Notes: generated by a model from the sequence alone, not told the origin. Shown: positions 1 through 8,909, numbered from the stretch's first letter. The stretch is DNA of 64,000 nucleotides from Pollutimonas sp. M17 (GCF_025836975.1 NZ_CP107548.1:3100001-3164000), one strand, 5' to 3'. Program-made: numbers and translations.

Positions 1-271
1 CCGGCACATGGCCTTCGATCACCTGCCCGGTGCCCTCCACCACGCCGGTATGGCAAGAACTTAAATTCATCGGCACGCCCAGCTTCTGCTTGACCGTGGC
101 CATATCGGCGGTTTTTATGGCTTTGACTTCAAAGCCCGCATCGCGCATGTGCTGTACCCAGCCGGAACAGCATCCGCAGTTGGGGTCCTGGTAGACAGTG
201 ATGGCGCTATCCGCCGCATGGGCGACGGTCGCCGCGGCCGCCAGGGCCGCCATGGTGAGCCAGGTTTTCAC
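1..271 (-). CDS. DUF411 family protein, 3' end cut by window edge
   Basis: The complement opens with GTG at 271 and runs off the window start, so the C-terminus is missing. The N-terminus is a Sec-type signal peptide ending near HAADS. Then comes a CGCCSGW cysteine cluster and a downstream SSCHTG motif. Together these are typical of the periplasmic DUF411 family, which often sits in copper or heavy-metal loci. A metal-binding role is known only by association. The gene lies 35 bp downstream of the GntR gene on the same strand, so the two could be cotranscribed. The 90 visible residues cover most of the expected length. Confidence 0.82.
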   Translation of the reverse strand, partial: MKTWLTMAALAAAATVAHAADSAITVYQDPNCGCCSGWVQHMRDAGFEVKAIKTADMATVKQKLGVPMNLSSCHTGVVEGTGQVIEGHVP

Positions 272-306
272 GATAGAACTCCAGATTCGTTTCAAGGAAA
301 TTTACT

Positions 307-1062
307 TCAAGACATCAACAGCTGTCTTCCGTTGGGAGGGATGTACGCGTATTGCACATAAATGGCATCGCCTCTTGTATCTCGTGCAACGATGTCCAGG
401 CGTGCGCCAACCGTTCCCTTTGGCAATTTCAGCGCCTGCGTAACGAAAGCCGGAAGAGGCTGGACGCTCATTTGCTCTGTGTACGAGGCCGTCCGCTGGC
501 GGTACCTTCGGAACAAAAGGTCCTTGAAACTGACACCGTTCAGCTTTGCCGTGTCGATGGACGTCAACTCGGGAAAGCGGATGGTGCAGAAGAAGATGCG
601 CACATATAGAGAGAACTCGTTGTTGATGGAAAACTCACGGTCTATGCAGACAATTTCGCCGCTATCGAGAAAAGCATCCCAAGGACCCGCTTCCTTCACG
701 ATGAAGCGCTTCAGCACCGTGGTGTAGATCGGCAAGATTCCATCGCCGGCATCGTCGACGAAGCGGAAGTGCTGGAAGGGCCCGCCCAAAGGATGAGACT
801 GTTTCGCGACAAAGGTTCCAGAACCATGGCGCCGAACGAGAATGCCTTCATCGACCAGCATGCGCAACGCCCGCTGCACCGTACCCAGGCTGAAGCCCGA
901 AGCCTGCACCAGCACATCTTCAGCGGGCAACTGCTCTTCCGCCTTCCACCGCCCCGCCGCTATCTCTTCCGCCAGGGCGTTCTTCAACTGCAAATACCTT
1001 GGCAAGCCTTCGGGACCAGCCAAGCGGATATCGGGTAGCGAGCGGGAGGGTCTTATTGTCAT
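307..1062 (-). CDS. GntR-family transcriptional regulator with UTRA-type effector domain
   Basis: 251 aa. The N-terminal winged helix begins at LPRYLQLKNALAEEI and contains PAEDVLVQASGFSLGTVQRA followed by the wing RRHGSGTFVA, the hallmark of the GntR family (about residues 18-90). The rest matches the UTRA/HutC-type ligand domain in length and its C-terminal Y-V-Q-Y strand. It is divergent from the NIPSNAP-dehydrogenase-enolase operon. A palindrome between the two genes (1152-1167) is a likely operator, so this is probably the local repressor responding to the operon's substrate. The effector is unknown. Confidence 0.88.
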   Translation of the reverse strand: MTIRPSRSLPDIRLAGPEGLPRYLQLKNALAEEIAAGRWKAEEQLPAEDVLVQASGFSLGTVQRALRMLVDEGILVRRHGSGTFVAKQSHPLGGPFQHFRFVDDAGDGILPIYTTVLKRFIVKEAGPWDAFLDSGEIVCIDREFSINNEFSLYVRIFFCTIRFPELTSIDTAKLNGVSFKDLLFRRYRQRTASYTEQMSVQPLPAFVTQALKLPKGTVGARLDIVARDTRGDAIYVQYAYIPPNGRQLLMS

Positions 1063-1120
1063 GGCGATAGTTTATCTCCAGGTCGGAATGACTGTTGCAT
1101 AAAAAAAATCGGCTTTGGCC

Positions 1121-1167
1121 TTGACAAGCATACGAAGTCAGACGACACTAAAGTCCTACACAGGACT
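1121..1167 (+). promoter_or_regulatory. Promoter with overlapping palindromic operator (candidate)
   Basis: A perfect -35 hexamer TTGACA lies at 1121-1126. About 17-18 bp on there is only a weak -10 (around 1144-1150). It is followed directly by the palindrome AGTCCT-ACAC-AGGACT at 1152-1167. A palindrome over the expected start site suits repression by the divergent GntR protein. The assignment is from sequence only. Confidence 0.5.
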
Positions 1168-1197
1168 ATAAGTGTTTATAAAGGTGTTGGCCACAAC

Positions 1198-1551
1198 ATG
1201 ATCATTGAAGAACGCATCTATACCTGCCTCTGCGGCAAGGCGGCGCAGTATGTCAAGGCTTACCAGAACGAGGGCCTGGCCATCCAGCGGCCCATTCTTG
1301 GCCACCTGGTGGGCTACTTCCTGTCTGAGATGGGGACCCTTAATCAGGTGGTGCACATGTGGGCGTACGAGGACCTTGCCGACCGGGCGCGCCGCCGCGC
1401 GATACTGCTGGCCAATCCCGACTGGAAGTCTTATGCGGCGAAGGTCCAGCCCTTCGTCCTGACGCAAGAAAACAAAATACTGCTGCCCGCCGAGTTTTCT
1501 CCATGGGCCGACGGCCCCGCCTACAGTGGGACGGAGGGAGTGCAGCCATGA
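1198..1551 (+). CDS. NIPSNAP family protein
   Basis: 117 aa. The start IIEERIYTCLCGKAAQYVK and the core LGHLVGYFLSEMGTLNQVVHM followed by WAYEDLADR are characteristic of NIPSNAP proteins (dimeric alpha-beta barrel fold). These are often encoded with catabolic enzymes, but a defined reaction is rarely known. The stop codon overlaps the start of the dehydrogenase gene (ATGA), so translation is coupled. It is first in an operon of hydroxyacid and enolase-superfamily enzymes. A role in handling a pathway intermediate is inference. Confidence 0.85.
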   Translation: MIIEERIYTCLCGKAAQYVKAYQNEGLAIQRPILGHLVGYFLSEMGTLNQVVHMWAYEDLADRARRRAILLANPDWKSYAAKVQPFVLTQENKILLPAEFSPWADGPAYSGTEGVQP

Positions 1552-2525
1552 AAGTTCTATGCACAGAAACAATGTCCGTTGCAGCCATGGAGCAATTGAA
1601 GAAGGTGGCCGAGGTGGTCATATTGAAGGACCGCAGCGCCAGCGGCTATCGCTCCGCCATCGCGGACGCGGACTTCCTTGTGGTGCGCAATAAGCTGCCC
1701 GACGATATCTTCCAGCATGCCGCCCGGCTTCGAGGCGTGGTCAGGCACGGTACCGGCCTGGACCTGATTCCGGTAGACGCCGCCACAGCCTTGGGCATAC
1801 CTGTTGCCAATGTCCCGGGCGCCAACGCGCAGGCGGTTGTGGAATATTACGTTTCGGCCATGCTCGCCTTTGCCCGGCCTCTGGCGCGCATGGAAGCCAC
1901 AATCCGAGCTCAAGGGTGGGATGCCGGACGCGCGCTCACCTCGATGGCCACACAGTTGTCGGGAAAGACGCTGGGCGTCGTTGGCGTCGGCACAATCGGC
2001 CAGGGACTGGCACAAGCCTGCATCGCCGGATTCGGCATGCAAGTGCTCGGTTTGCAAAGGGCCGGCATCGCCCTGCCCGACAATGTGCGGGCGGCATCGC
2101 TCACAGACTTGCTGGCGAACAGCGACTATGTGGCGCTGTGCTGCCCATTAACGGATGAAACGCGGGGCATGATCGGCGCGAAAGAACTGCAAGGCATGAA
2201 GAAGGACGCAGTCTTGTTGAACGCGGCCCGAGGCGCCATCGTGAACGAGCGGGCCCTGGTCGACGCCCTGCGGGAAAAACGGATACGGGGAGCGGCGCTG
2301 GATGTATATGCGAGCCAGCCGCTGGATCGGGGTCATGCCTTCTTCGAGTTGGACAACGTCCTGCTCACGCCGCATGTCGCCGGGGTTACGGCCGAAAGCT
2401 TCAACGACATGAGCTCAGGCACCGTCAAGCAGCTTCTCCAGATGATGGCAGGCGAGCGCCCCGAATATCTCGTGAATCCAGAAGCCTGGCCTGGCCGCTG
2501 CGCGCTGCGAGGAGGCCGAGCATGA
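1548..2525 (+). CDS. D-2-hydroxyacid dehydrogenase family protein
   Basis: 325 aa; NAD(P)-dependent reduction or oxidation of 2-oxo/2-hydroxy acids is the family reaction. The ATG at 1548 overlaps the upstream stop and is preferred over in-frame starts farther upstream. The Rossmann motif GVVGVGTIGQG lies near residue 145. The catalytic Arg is in NAARGA (about R228) and the catalytic His in LTPHVAG (about H276). The position normally occupied by the catalytic Glu (the E of the family's xEP motif) reads DVYASQPL, placing Gln at about 257. That is unusual for the family and resembles formate dehydrogenase chemistry. The overlap with the next gene is again ATGA, pointing to a tight operon. Confidence 0.88.
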   Translation: MKVLCTETMSVAAMEQLKKVAEVVILKDRSASGYRSAIADADFLVVRNKLPDDIFQHAARLRGVVRHGTGLDLIPVDAATALGIPVANVPGANAQAVVEYYVSAMLAFARPLARMEATIRAQGWDAGRALTSMATQLSGKTLGVVGVGTIGQGLAQACIAGFGMQVLGLQRAGIALPDNVRAASLTDLLANSDYVALCCPLTDETRGMIGAKELQGMKKDAVLLNAARGAIVNERALVDALREKRIRGAALDVYASQPLDRGHAFFELDNVLLTPHVAGVTAESFNDMSSGTVKQLLQMMAGERPEYLVNPEAWPGRCALRGGRA

Positions 2526-3673
2526 GCAAGACAGACCTGGATATCGTCGAACTGCGGGCCATTGCGTCATCAGTGCCCGTACGCGATGGCGTCACGCTGG
2601 GCATCGGCCGAGCCGTCAAGCGCGACTGCGTGATCATCAAGATCGTCACACGAGGCGGGCTGGTGGGCTGGGGAGAGTCCCACCACGGCCGCTGCCCCGG
2701 TGCGATCGCCCACCTGGTAAACACCACCTTGCAGCAATTGCTGCTGGGCATGCCCGCCGATGAAGTCAACCACATCTGGGACAAGGTCTACGTAAAGCAA
2801 ATGGCCAGCCATGGCATGGGCACGGCCGCCGCCCTGGCGTTCAGCGGCATCGACCAGGCGCTATGGGACATCCGGGGCCAGGCGGTCGGCTGGCCCGTCT
2901 ATCGCCTGCTGGGCGGATCCCGCAAGCCCATCCCCGCCTATGCCGGCGGCATTTCCCTGGGCTTCCAGGCGCCGGACATCCTGGTGAACGAAGTCCATGC
3001 CTTGCGGGAACAGGGCTATAGGGCGATCAAGCTTCGCCTGGGCGACACGGCGGCGCTGGACATCGAGCGGCTTCAAGCCGTACGCAAAGCGTTCGGCGAC
3101 GAGCTGGGCATCATGGCCGACGCCAACACGGCCTACTCGCTGGCCGACGTGCACAATGTGGCTTCCGCGCTGCGGGAATGCAAGGTTATCTGGCTGGAAG
3201 AGCCGTTCTCGCCCCATGATTATCGCAGCTACGCCACCGCCGCGGCCCTGCTGGGGACGACGCCCCTGGCAGCCGGCGAGAACCACTACACGCGCTACGA
3301 GTTCGCCCGATTGATCGAGGACAAGGCGGTTGGCATTCTTCAGCCCGACGCGTCCAAGGCCGGCGGCATTACCGAACTGATGCGCATCGCGGCACTGGGC
3401 TCGGCCTGGCGGCTTCCCTTGTGCCCGCATACCTGCGCAACGGGACTGAATATGGCCTCCAGCATTCATGTACTGGCCTCCATCGATAACGGGGGCTATT
3501 TCGAAGCCGACACCGCCAAAGAGAATTTGTTTCGTGACCGCCTGACACGGCGCGCGGACAGTCTCGATGAAAACGGCTGCGTAAGCCCATCGGACGAACC
3601 GGGGCTGGGCGTAGCCGTCGACGAAGAGTTTCTTCGCGCCCATCCCGTCATCGAAGGCCCGGCCTACGTTTGA
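2522..3673 (+). CDS. Mandelate racemase/muconate lactonizing enzyme family protein (enolase superfamily)
   Basis: 383 aa. The capping domain is followed by a TIM barrel with AIKLRLG, giving K170-L-R172 in place of the usual K-x-K. Metal ligands appear at D200 (MADANTAYS), E226 (WLEEPF) and E253 (GEN). The opposing general base is H303 (CPHTCATG), paired with the Asp in LQPDASKAGGI. The pattern predicts Mg-dependent alpha-proton abstraction from a carboxylate: sugar-acid dehydration or racemisation. The exact substrate cannot be read from sequence. It is coupled to the upstream dehydrogenase by an ATGA overlap. Confidence 0.88.
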   Translation: MSKTDLDIVELRAIASSVPVRDGVTLGIGRAVKRDCVIIKIVTRGGLVGWGESHHGRCPGAIAHLVNTTLQQLLLGMPADEVNHIWDKVYVKQMASHGMGTAAALAFSGIDQALWDIRGQAVGWPVYRLLGGSRKPIPAYAGGISLGFQAPDILVNEVHALREQGYRAIKLRLGDTAALDIERLQAVRKAFGDELGIMADANTAYSLADVHNVASALRECKVIWLEEPFSPHDYRSYATAAALLGTTPLAAGENHYTRYEFARLIEDKAVGILQPDASKAGGITELMRIAALGSAWRLPLCPHTCATGLNMASSIHVLASIDNGGYFEADTAKENLFRDRLTRRADSLDENGCVSPSDEPGLGVAVDEEFLRAHPVIEGPAYV

Positions 3674-3708
3674 CAAACCTCTTCACCCTACAACAATCAA
3701 AGGACACC

Positions 3709-4818
3709 ATGAAAATAATCGATGTCACCCTGACACTGTTTGCCTGGGACGATATTCCGCCAACCAGCTATGCGGCGCACACAGGCAAGTTCGCCGGCTC
3801 CAGCAAACTGGGGCTGCTGAAAATCGAAACCGACGAAGGAATCACGGGCCACAGCTTCCTGGGTTCCGCGTATTACGGCGCGGACCTGGACGGCCCCAAC
3901 CTGATCAAGTACCTGAAGCCCATCCTGATGGGGCAGAATCCGCTGGACCGCGAGCGCCTGTACCACGCACTGTGGCGCAGGGCCAGGACCACGACCGTCC
4001 GCACCGTCGGCGCCTGCGATGTCGCGCTTTGGGACATCTGCGGCAAGGTGGCCGGCCTGCCCATCCATCGGCTGCTGGGCTCCTACCGGGACCGCGTCAA
4101 GGCGTATGCAAGCTCGATGATACTGGACAGCCCGCAGGAATATGCCGAAGAGGCGCTGCACTACCAGTCGCTGAACTGGGCGGCCTACAAGATCCATCCC
4201 CCGCACCCCTGGCAGGAAGACATCAAGGTTTGCGAAGCCGTCCGCAAAGCGGTGGGAGACGATTACCTGGTGATGCTGGATGCCGCATGGAGCTACCAGT
4301 ATCCCGAAGCGGTGCGAGTGGGCCGCGCATTGCAGGATCTGAACTACTACTGGTACGAGGATCCTTTGCACGATGCCGACATCTACAACTATGTAAAGCT
4401 CAAGCAGCAACTGCATATTCCCATCATGGCCACCGAATTCCCGGCCGTCGGGCTCGATTCCTACGCCCCCTGGGTGCTGCAGCAAGCGACCGACTTCCTG
4501 CGAGGCGACGTGGCGCTGAAAGGCGGCATCACCACCATGATGAAGACCGCCCACCTGGCTGAATCCTTCCGGATGAACTACGAAGTCCACCATGGTGGAA
4601 ACTCCCTGAACAACGTTGCCGGCCTGCACGTGATCATGGCGCTGAAGAATACCGAGTTCTTCGAAGTGCTCCTGCCCGACGGCGCCCAGAAGTACGGCCT
4701 GGCTGAAGACATCCATGCCGACGCCGACGGCTACGTCTATGCGCCGACGGATCCGGGCCTGGGCGCAAAAATCGATTTCGATCTGATCCAGAGGAAAACG
4801 GTGGCCGTACTTTCATAG
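3709..4818 (+). CDS. Enolase-superfamily protein with K-x-H motif
   Basis: 369 aa from the ATG at 3709, which has an AAAGGA-like site just upstream; an in-frame ATG at 3670 lacks one. The barrel carries YKIHPPH (K161-I-H163) on the second strand, metal ligands D191, E217 and E243 (VMLDAAW, WYEDPL, ATEFP), and His294-His295 in YEVHHGG. This is a mandelate-racemase-subgroup enzyme distinct from its neighbour and probably acts on another stage or epimer of the same acid. K-x-H in place of K-x-K or K-x-R makes the substrate class uncertain. Confidence 0.87.
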   Translation: MKIIDVTLTLFAWDDIPPTSYAAHTGKFAGSSKLGLLKIETDEGITGHSFLGSAYYGADLDGPNLIKYLKPILMGQNPLDRERLYHALWRRARTTTVRTVGACDVALWDICGKVAGLPIHRLLGSYRDRVKAYASSMILDSPQEYAEEALHYQSLNWAAYKIHPPHPWQEDIKVCEAVRKAVGDDYLVMLDAAWSYQYPEAVRVGRALQDLNYYWYEDPLHDADIYNYVKLKQQLHIPIMATEFPAVGLDSYAPWVLQQATDFLRGDVALKGGITTMMKTAHLAESFRMNYEVHHGGNSLNNVAGLHVIMALKNTEFFEVLLPDGAQKYGLAEDIHADADGYVYAPTDPGLGAKIDFDLIQRKTVAVLS

Positions 4819-4856
4819 GCGCGCCGCCCATTCCCATAACTTATAAAGGAAGAGAC

Positions 4857-5825
4857 ATGTCCCACTTACGAACCACCTTTTTCACGCTGCTCGTTGCGGC
4901 CTCCGCAGCTTGCAGCACCCTGGCCCACGCCGCCTACCCGGAGCGCAGCGTCAATGTCGTCGTGCCGTTCTCGGCCGGCGGCAGCACCGACATCGTGGCG
5001 CGCATCCTGGCCAACGGACTTTCCAAGGAGTTCAAGCAGCCGGTCGTCGTGGAAAACAAACCCGGCGCCAGCGGGAATATCGCGGGAGACTACGTTGCCC
5101 GATCGAAGCCCGACGGCTACACCCTGTTCGTGGGAACCAGCACATCCATCGCCAATATCTCATTGTTCAAGAGCCTGCCGTTCGATATCCTGAAGGACTT
5201 CATTCCGGTATCGCAGATCGTTCATACGCCGTTGGTGCTCATCGTCAACAATGACCTGCCGGTGAACGATGTGGCCGGCTTGATCGAATTGGCAAAGAAG
5301 AAGCCCGGCGAACTGAACTACGGCTCTGGCGGCTCGGGAACCTCGCAGCACCTGGGCGGCGTCATGTTCACGACCATGGCCAATGTCGAGATGACGCACA
5401 TACCCTACAAGGGCGCCGCTCCAGCCGTCACAGATTTGATTGGCGGCAGCATACAGGTCATGTTCGCCCCTTTGATCGATGCACTGGGTTACATACGCAG
5501 CGGAAAAGTGAAAGCACTGGGCTTGACCACCGACAAGCCAGCTCCTCAGATTCCGGACGTACCACTCATCTCCAAGACGCTGCCCGGCTTCAACGTGGCC
5601 ACCTGGAATGCGATCTTCGTTCCGGCCGGCACCCCGGCACCCGTCGTGGATACACTCTCGCGCGGCATCTCCACCGTGATGAGCAGCCCGGAGGTGCGCA
5701 AAACCATTGAGGACCAGGGCTCTGAAGCCGTGGGCAGCAGCCCGGCGGATTTCAAGAAGTTCCTGGATAAGGAAGTCATACTGTGGAAGGGGCTGGTGGA
5801 GTCTTCTGGCGCAACGCCTAATTGA
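4857..5825 (+). CDS. Bug/TctC-type tripartite tricarboxylate receptor, periplasmic
   Basis: 322 aa with a signal peptide ending near LAHAAYPERSVN. The family signature follows: VVVPFSAGGSTDIVAR, VVENKPGASGNIAGD, the HIPYKGAAPAVTDL loop and a C-terminal VPAGTPAPVVD. Bug proteins bind carboxylates or other small molecules in the periplasm. It closes the enolase operon, downstream of a clear AAAGGAAGAG ribosome site, so it probably captures the acid degraded by that operon. No TctA/TctB membrane genes are adjacent, which is common for this expanded family. Confidence 0.92.
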   Translation: MSHLRTTFFTLLVAASAACSTLAHAAYPERSVNVVVPFSAGGSTDIVARILANGLSKEFKQPVVVENKPGASGNIAGDYVARSKPDGYTLFVGTSTSIANISLFKSLPFDILKDFIPVSQIVHTPLVLIVNNDLPVNDVAGLIELAKKKPGELNYGSGGSGTSQHLGGVMFTTMANVEMTHIPYKGAAPAVTDLIGGSIQVMFAPLIDALGYIRSGKVKALGLTTDKPAPQIPDVPLISKTLPGFNVATWNAIFVPAGTPAPVVDTLSRGISTVMSSPEVRKTIEDQGSEAVGSSPADFKKFLDKEVILWKGLVESSGATPN

Positions 5826-5842
5826 GCGGGTTGAAAACCCGC
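5826..5842 (+). terminator. Short hairpin after the Bug gene
   Basis: Perfect 7-bp inverted repeat GCGGGTT-GAA-AACCCGC starting just after the stop codon. There is no T-run, so termination activity is uncertain. Confidence 0.4.
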
Positions 5843-5869
5843 AGTAGCAGGCCACGCCATGCCACCCTC

Positions 5870-5912
5870 GAATTCGCCCCCGCGATTGTCTTATCACGCG
5901 CGGGGCGAATTC
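5870..5912. terminator. Large hairpin between convergent operons
   Basis: A long inverted repeat with arms GAATTCGCCCCCGCG and CGCGGGGCGAATTC, differing by one base, and a short loop. It lies between the rightward Bug operon and the leftward pqi operon. Placement and strength suggest a bidirectional terminator; no U-tract is visible. Confidence 0.55.
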
Positions 5913-6022
5913 GCCGCAAGGCTATCTGATTTATGGGGACGACCAATTCTCTGGCGCGCGCGACTGCAGGCGCGAGCCCGATCCGTGACAGCGCGAAAAT
6001 CGACGAGGCGACACCGCAAACG

Positions 6023-6640
6023 CTAGCACTCGTTTGCGTTCACAACTTCCAATGTGGATATCTTTCTCGCATCGGCAGCGATGCGTTCGGCCAACAAACT
6101 GATAGCTTGCTGCTGGGCTTGGACCAACTCCACATAGCCACCCGGGGCTGAAAGGCTGAACTGGGCGCCGCAGGTCAAACCACCTTCTTTTGCCTTACCG
6201 ACGACACTCAGACTCCAGTCCGCACTCAGATGGACCTTCGTGCCCAACCAAGCATCGAACCGACGCACTTGTAGCTTGACTCGCACTACCGGTGCCCGGA
6301 CTGACCCCGTCAGCCCTGCGATATCCTTTGTCCCGAGTTGTTGAGTCAATGCCGCAGATAGTGCTTGACGGATTTCATCGTCCAGCATCGATGCCCAACG
6401 CTCGGTTTCAAGCACCGACACACCGTTGTCACCATGACGTACTACGAGCTGGGGACGATCGAGCTGCTCCGGAACACCAACTGGCAGGACCTCAATCAAG
6501 AAGGGCACCCGTTGCCCCGGGAAAGCAGCCTCTGATGGAGGAGCCACCAAGGTGTGATAGTGGATCGGTGCCGATGCGCAAGCACCTAGTATCAATGTAG
6601 TGACCAGTAGTATGGCCGCTTGAGAGAAGCGAAACATCAA
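6023..6640 (-). CDS. pqiC: PqiC/YmbA-type outer-membrane lipoprotein
   Basis: 205 aa. The lipoprotein signal peptide has an LGAC lipobox with the lipidated Cys at residue 21, followed by APIHYHTLVAPP, typical of the PqiC (DUF330) family. In E. coli PqiC is an outer-membrane lipoprotein partner of the PqiB MCE tunnel in lipid transport between membranes. It is the last gene of the operon, 41 bp after pqiB on the same strand. Confidence 0.88.
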   Translation of the reverse strand: MMFRFSQAAILLVTTLILGACASAPIHYHTLVAPPSEAAFPGQRVPFLIEVLPVGVPEQLDRPQLVVRHGDNGVSVLETERWASMLDDEIRQALSAALTQQLGTKDIAGLTGSVRAPVVRVKLQVRRFDAWLGTKVHLSADWSLSVVGKAKEGGLTCGAQFSLSAPGGYVELVQAQQQAISLLAERIAADARKISTLEVVNANEC

Positions 6641-6681
6641 TTTGATTCCCCGAAAGTCACAGAAGAAATCTGATAAAACAT

Positions 6682-8289
6682 CTAAGGCAAACCACGCAGC
6701 AAGGCCTCAGGGTTGCGGCCGAGCATATCGGTCAGTGTGCGCAACGAACGTGAAGTACGTTGCACCTCGAGCAGCGTTTCGCCCAGACTCTGCTGCGTTG
6801 GGGAGTCTTCGGATAGCCAATACTCCATTCCTCGCAGGGTGTCTCGAGTCTGTTTGAGCGTCTTGGATGCCTCGGGCAGAACCTGGCCATTTATCTGACG
6901 CAGTGTCGTCTCGAGATTCAAGAGCGACGCATCAAGCCTTTTGCCCATCGACTCAAGCGGCATTTTGTCTATTTTGTCCAGAATGCTGGCCACTCTATCT
7001 CCAATTTGGTCGTAACTACTGGGAATTGTGGGTAATGTCAGGGGCATTGCTTCCGCATCAAACGCAACCTTGGGCGCATCCGGTATGAAATCGAGTGCGA
7101 TATAGCGTTGCCCCGTCAACAAATTCCCGGGCCTGACCTGCGCTCGCAAGCCACGCTCAACAAGGCTGCCCAGGAACTGCGAGTGCGGTGCGGCGCTTTG
7201 CCCCTGAATATCGCCGGCATCAGGCAATTTTCTCAGCACCCGCCCAAGCCGTTGCGGATACACCGCGATATTGACGATCGTTGGAAAGCGCTCGCTGTCC
7301 GGATCGTAATCAAGATCAAGCGAAACGACACGCCCGAAATCCATTCCTGAGAACTGTACTGGTGCGCCTACCGAAAGACCGGGTAGCGACTGGTCGAATT
7401 TCAACTGGATGTATGAGGGGGGCCCTTCTGGCGGGGCAAATGCCGTCTCCTGATCTTTGGCCAGTACAAATTCAGCCTGCTCAGGCGCAGGAGTGCCTCG
7501 GTCATGCTTGGGTGAATCGAATGTAATCCCTCCGGCCAGGATGGTGTCAAGGGACTGCGTCTTGAGCCTGAAGCCCTCCGCATTAACCGATAGATCCACG
7601 CCACTCGCTTGCCAGAACCGGCTACTCGTCGTGACGAGGTTCTCATAGGGTGAGTCAACGAATACCCTGATATCAATACCGTCGCCTCCATCACTCAATT
7701 TATATGCGGATATTCGACCGACTTGAATCCTTCTGTAGTAAACCGGAGATCCGATGTCCAACGATCCCAGGTCTTTCGTATGCAGAAGAAATGATCTTCC
7801 CGGCATCCCCGTGATCACGGCAGGCGGGTCTTCGAGGCCAACAAACGAAGTCGTCATCTTGCCAGATTTTGCACTATCCACCGCGATGTACGCGCCGGAC
7901 AGCAACGTATCGATTCCAGACACGCCATGCATACCAATACGAGGCCGGACCACCCAGAACCGGGTACCTTCGTGCGTCAAGCTATAAGCACTTTTGACTA
8001 ATGACACGTGGACGACTACGTGCGTGCCATCGCTGCTCAGATCAATTGAGGACACCGTGCCAATGGTGACGTCCTTGTACTTGACTGCGGTTTTCCCGGC
8101 CGTCAGACCTTCGGCTGTCTGAAAGGTAATAGCAATCCTTGGCCCTTCCGACAACCATGTATGCATCAGCATAGCCAAGCCAATTAGCACTGCCGTGGCA
8201 GGCACCAGCCAAATAAGCGACGGGCGGCTGCGGCGAGGCGTTATACGAAGCTCATGCGGCTCGGATGCGAGATTCGGTCCATCATTCAT
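6682..8289 (-). CDS. pqiB: PqiB, MCE-domain intermembrane lipid transport protein
   Basis: 535 aa, close to the E. coli PqiB length. One N-terminal membrane helix (about residues 27-47) is followed by repeated MCE/MlaD domains, each starting with motifs such as GLTAGKTAVKYKDVTIGTV, GSPVYYRRIQVGRI and GAPVQFSGMDFGRV. The C-terminal region (TLRQINGQVLPEASKTLKQ) is predicted helical, as in the PqiB needle. The start overlaps the stop of the upstream pqiA half by ATGA. It should form the periplasmic tube connecting inner-membrane PqiA to PqiC. Confidence 0.93.
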   Translation of the reverse strand: MNDGPNLASEPHELRITPRRSRPSLIWLVPATAVLIGLAMLMHTWLSEGPRIAITFQTAEGLTAGKTAVKYKDVTIGTVSSIDLSSDGTHVVVHVSLVKSAYSLTHEGTRFWVVRPRIGMHGVSGIDTLLSGAYIAVDSAKSGKMTTSFVGLEDPPAVITGMPGRSFLLHTKDLGSLDIGSPVYYRRIQVGRISAYKLSDGGDGIDIRVFVDSPYENLVTTSSRFWQASGVDLSVNAEGFRLKTQSLDTILAGGITFDSPKHDRGTPAPEQAEFVLAKDQETAFAPPEGPPSYIQLKFDQSLPGLSVGAPVQFSGMDFGRVVSLDLDYDPDSERFPTIVNIAVYPQRLGRVLRKLPDAGDIQGQSAAPHSQFLGSLVERGLRAQVRPGNLLTGQRYIALDFIPDAPKVAFDAEAMPLTLPTIPSSYDQIGDRVASILDKIDKMPLESMGKRLDASLLNLETTLRQINGQVLPEASKTLKQTRDTLRGMEYWLSEDSPTQQSLGETLLEVQRTSRSLRTLTDMLGRNPEALLRGLP

Positions 8290-8909
8290 TCTTCATCATC
8301 CCAAATCAGACGGGGGTCAAAACTCATGGCGGACAGCATCGTGAGAATCACTACCGCACCAAAAAAAAGGATCCCCACGCGCGGCTCTATGGTAGCCAGC
8401 TCACGAAATTTCACTAATGCCACTACCACGGCGACGACCAGAACGTCGAGCATGGACCAATAACCTATGTGCTCGATCATTCGATACAATCGGGCCCGCT
8501 CCAGTCTGGCCCAGCGACTACGTTTACGCGCAGTGATCAGCAACGTGGCAAGTATTAGAAATTTCGCGCACGGCACTGCTATGCTGGCAATAAAAATCAC
8601 CAGAGCGATCCCGTAAGACCCGCTATTCCAGAAACTGACGACACCGTCCGTGATGGTGCTTTCGATACCATTTCCAAAAAAACTGGTGTACATGACTGGC
8701 AATATATTCGCAGGAATGTAGAGAATCACTCCTGCTATCAAGAAGGCCCAGGTTCGGACAATGCTATTGGGAAGGCGTCGGTGCACGGCTGCCGCACAGC
8801 GGGGGCATCGTACGGCTTTGCCAGGCTCTTCAGCAGGTTGGAAAACGAGATCACAAATATGACAACGGATCATTCCCAACTGATCAGCTCGGGGCGGCAG
8901 GGATTTCAT
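8286..8909 (-). CDS. pqiA: PqiA-like integral membrane protein, second half
   Basis: 207 aa, matching one of the two homologous halves of E. coli PqiA. It starts with a zinc-ribbon-like CHICDLVFQ and CPRCAAA pair, then four hydrophobic segments including AFLIAGVILYIPANILPVMY, the PqiA signature. It overlaps both neighbours by 4 bp (ATGA), so translation is coupled. It probably pairs with the next-upstream protein to rebuild the two-domain PqiA of enterics. Confidence 0.9.
   Translation of the reverse strand: MKSLPPRADQLGMIRCHICDLVFQPAEEPGKAVRCPRCAAAVHRRLPNSIVRTWAFLIAGVILYIPANILPVMYTSFFGNGIESTITDGVVSFWNSGSYGIALVIFIASIAVPCAKFLILATLLITARKRSRWARLERARLYRMIEHIGYWSMLDVLVVAVVVALVKFRELATIEPRVGILFFGAVVILTMLSAMSFDPRLIWDDEE

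Noticed and set aside
3697-4716. 339-codon frame antisense to the second enolase-superfamily gene
   Set aside because: Shadow of a gene with clear catalytic residues.
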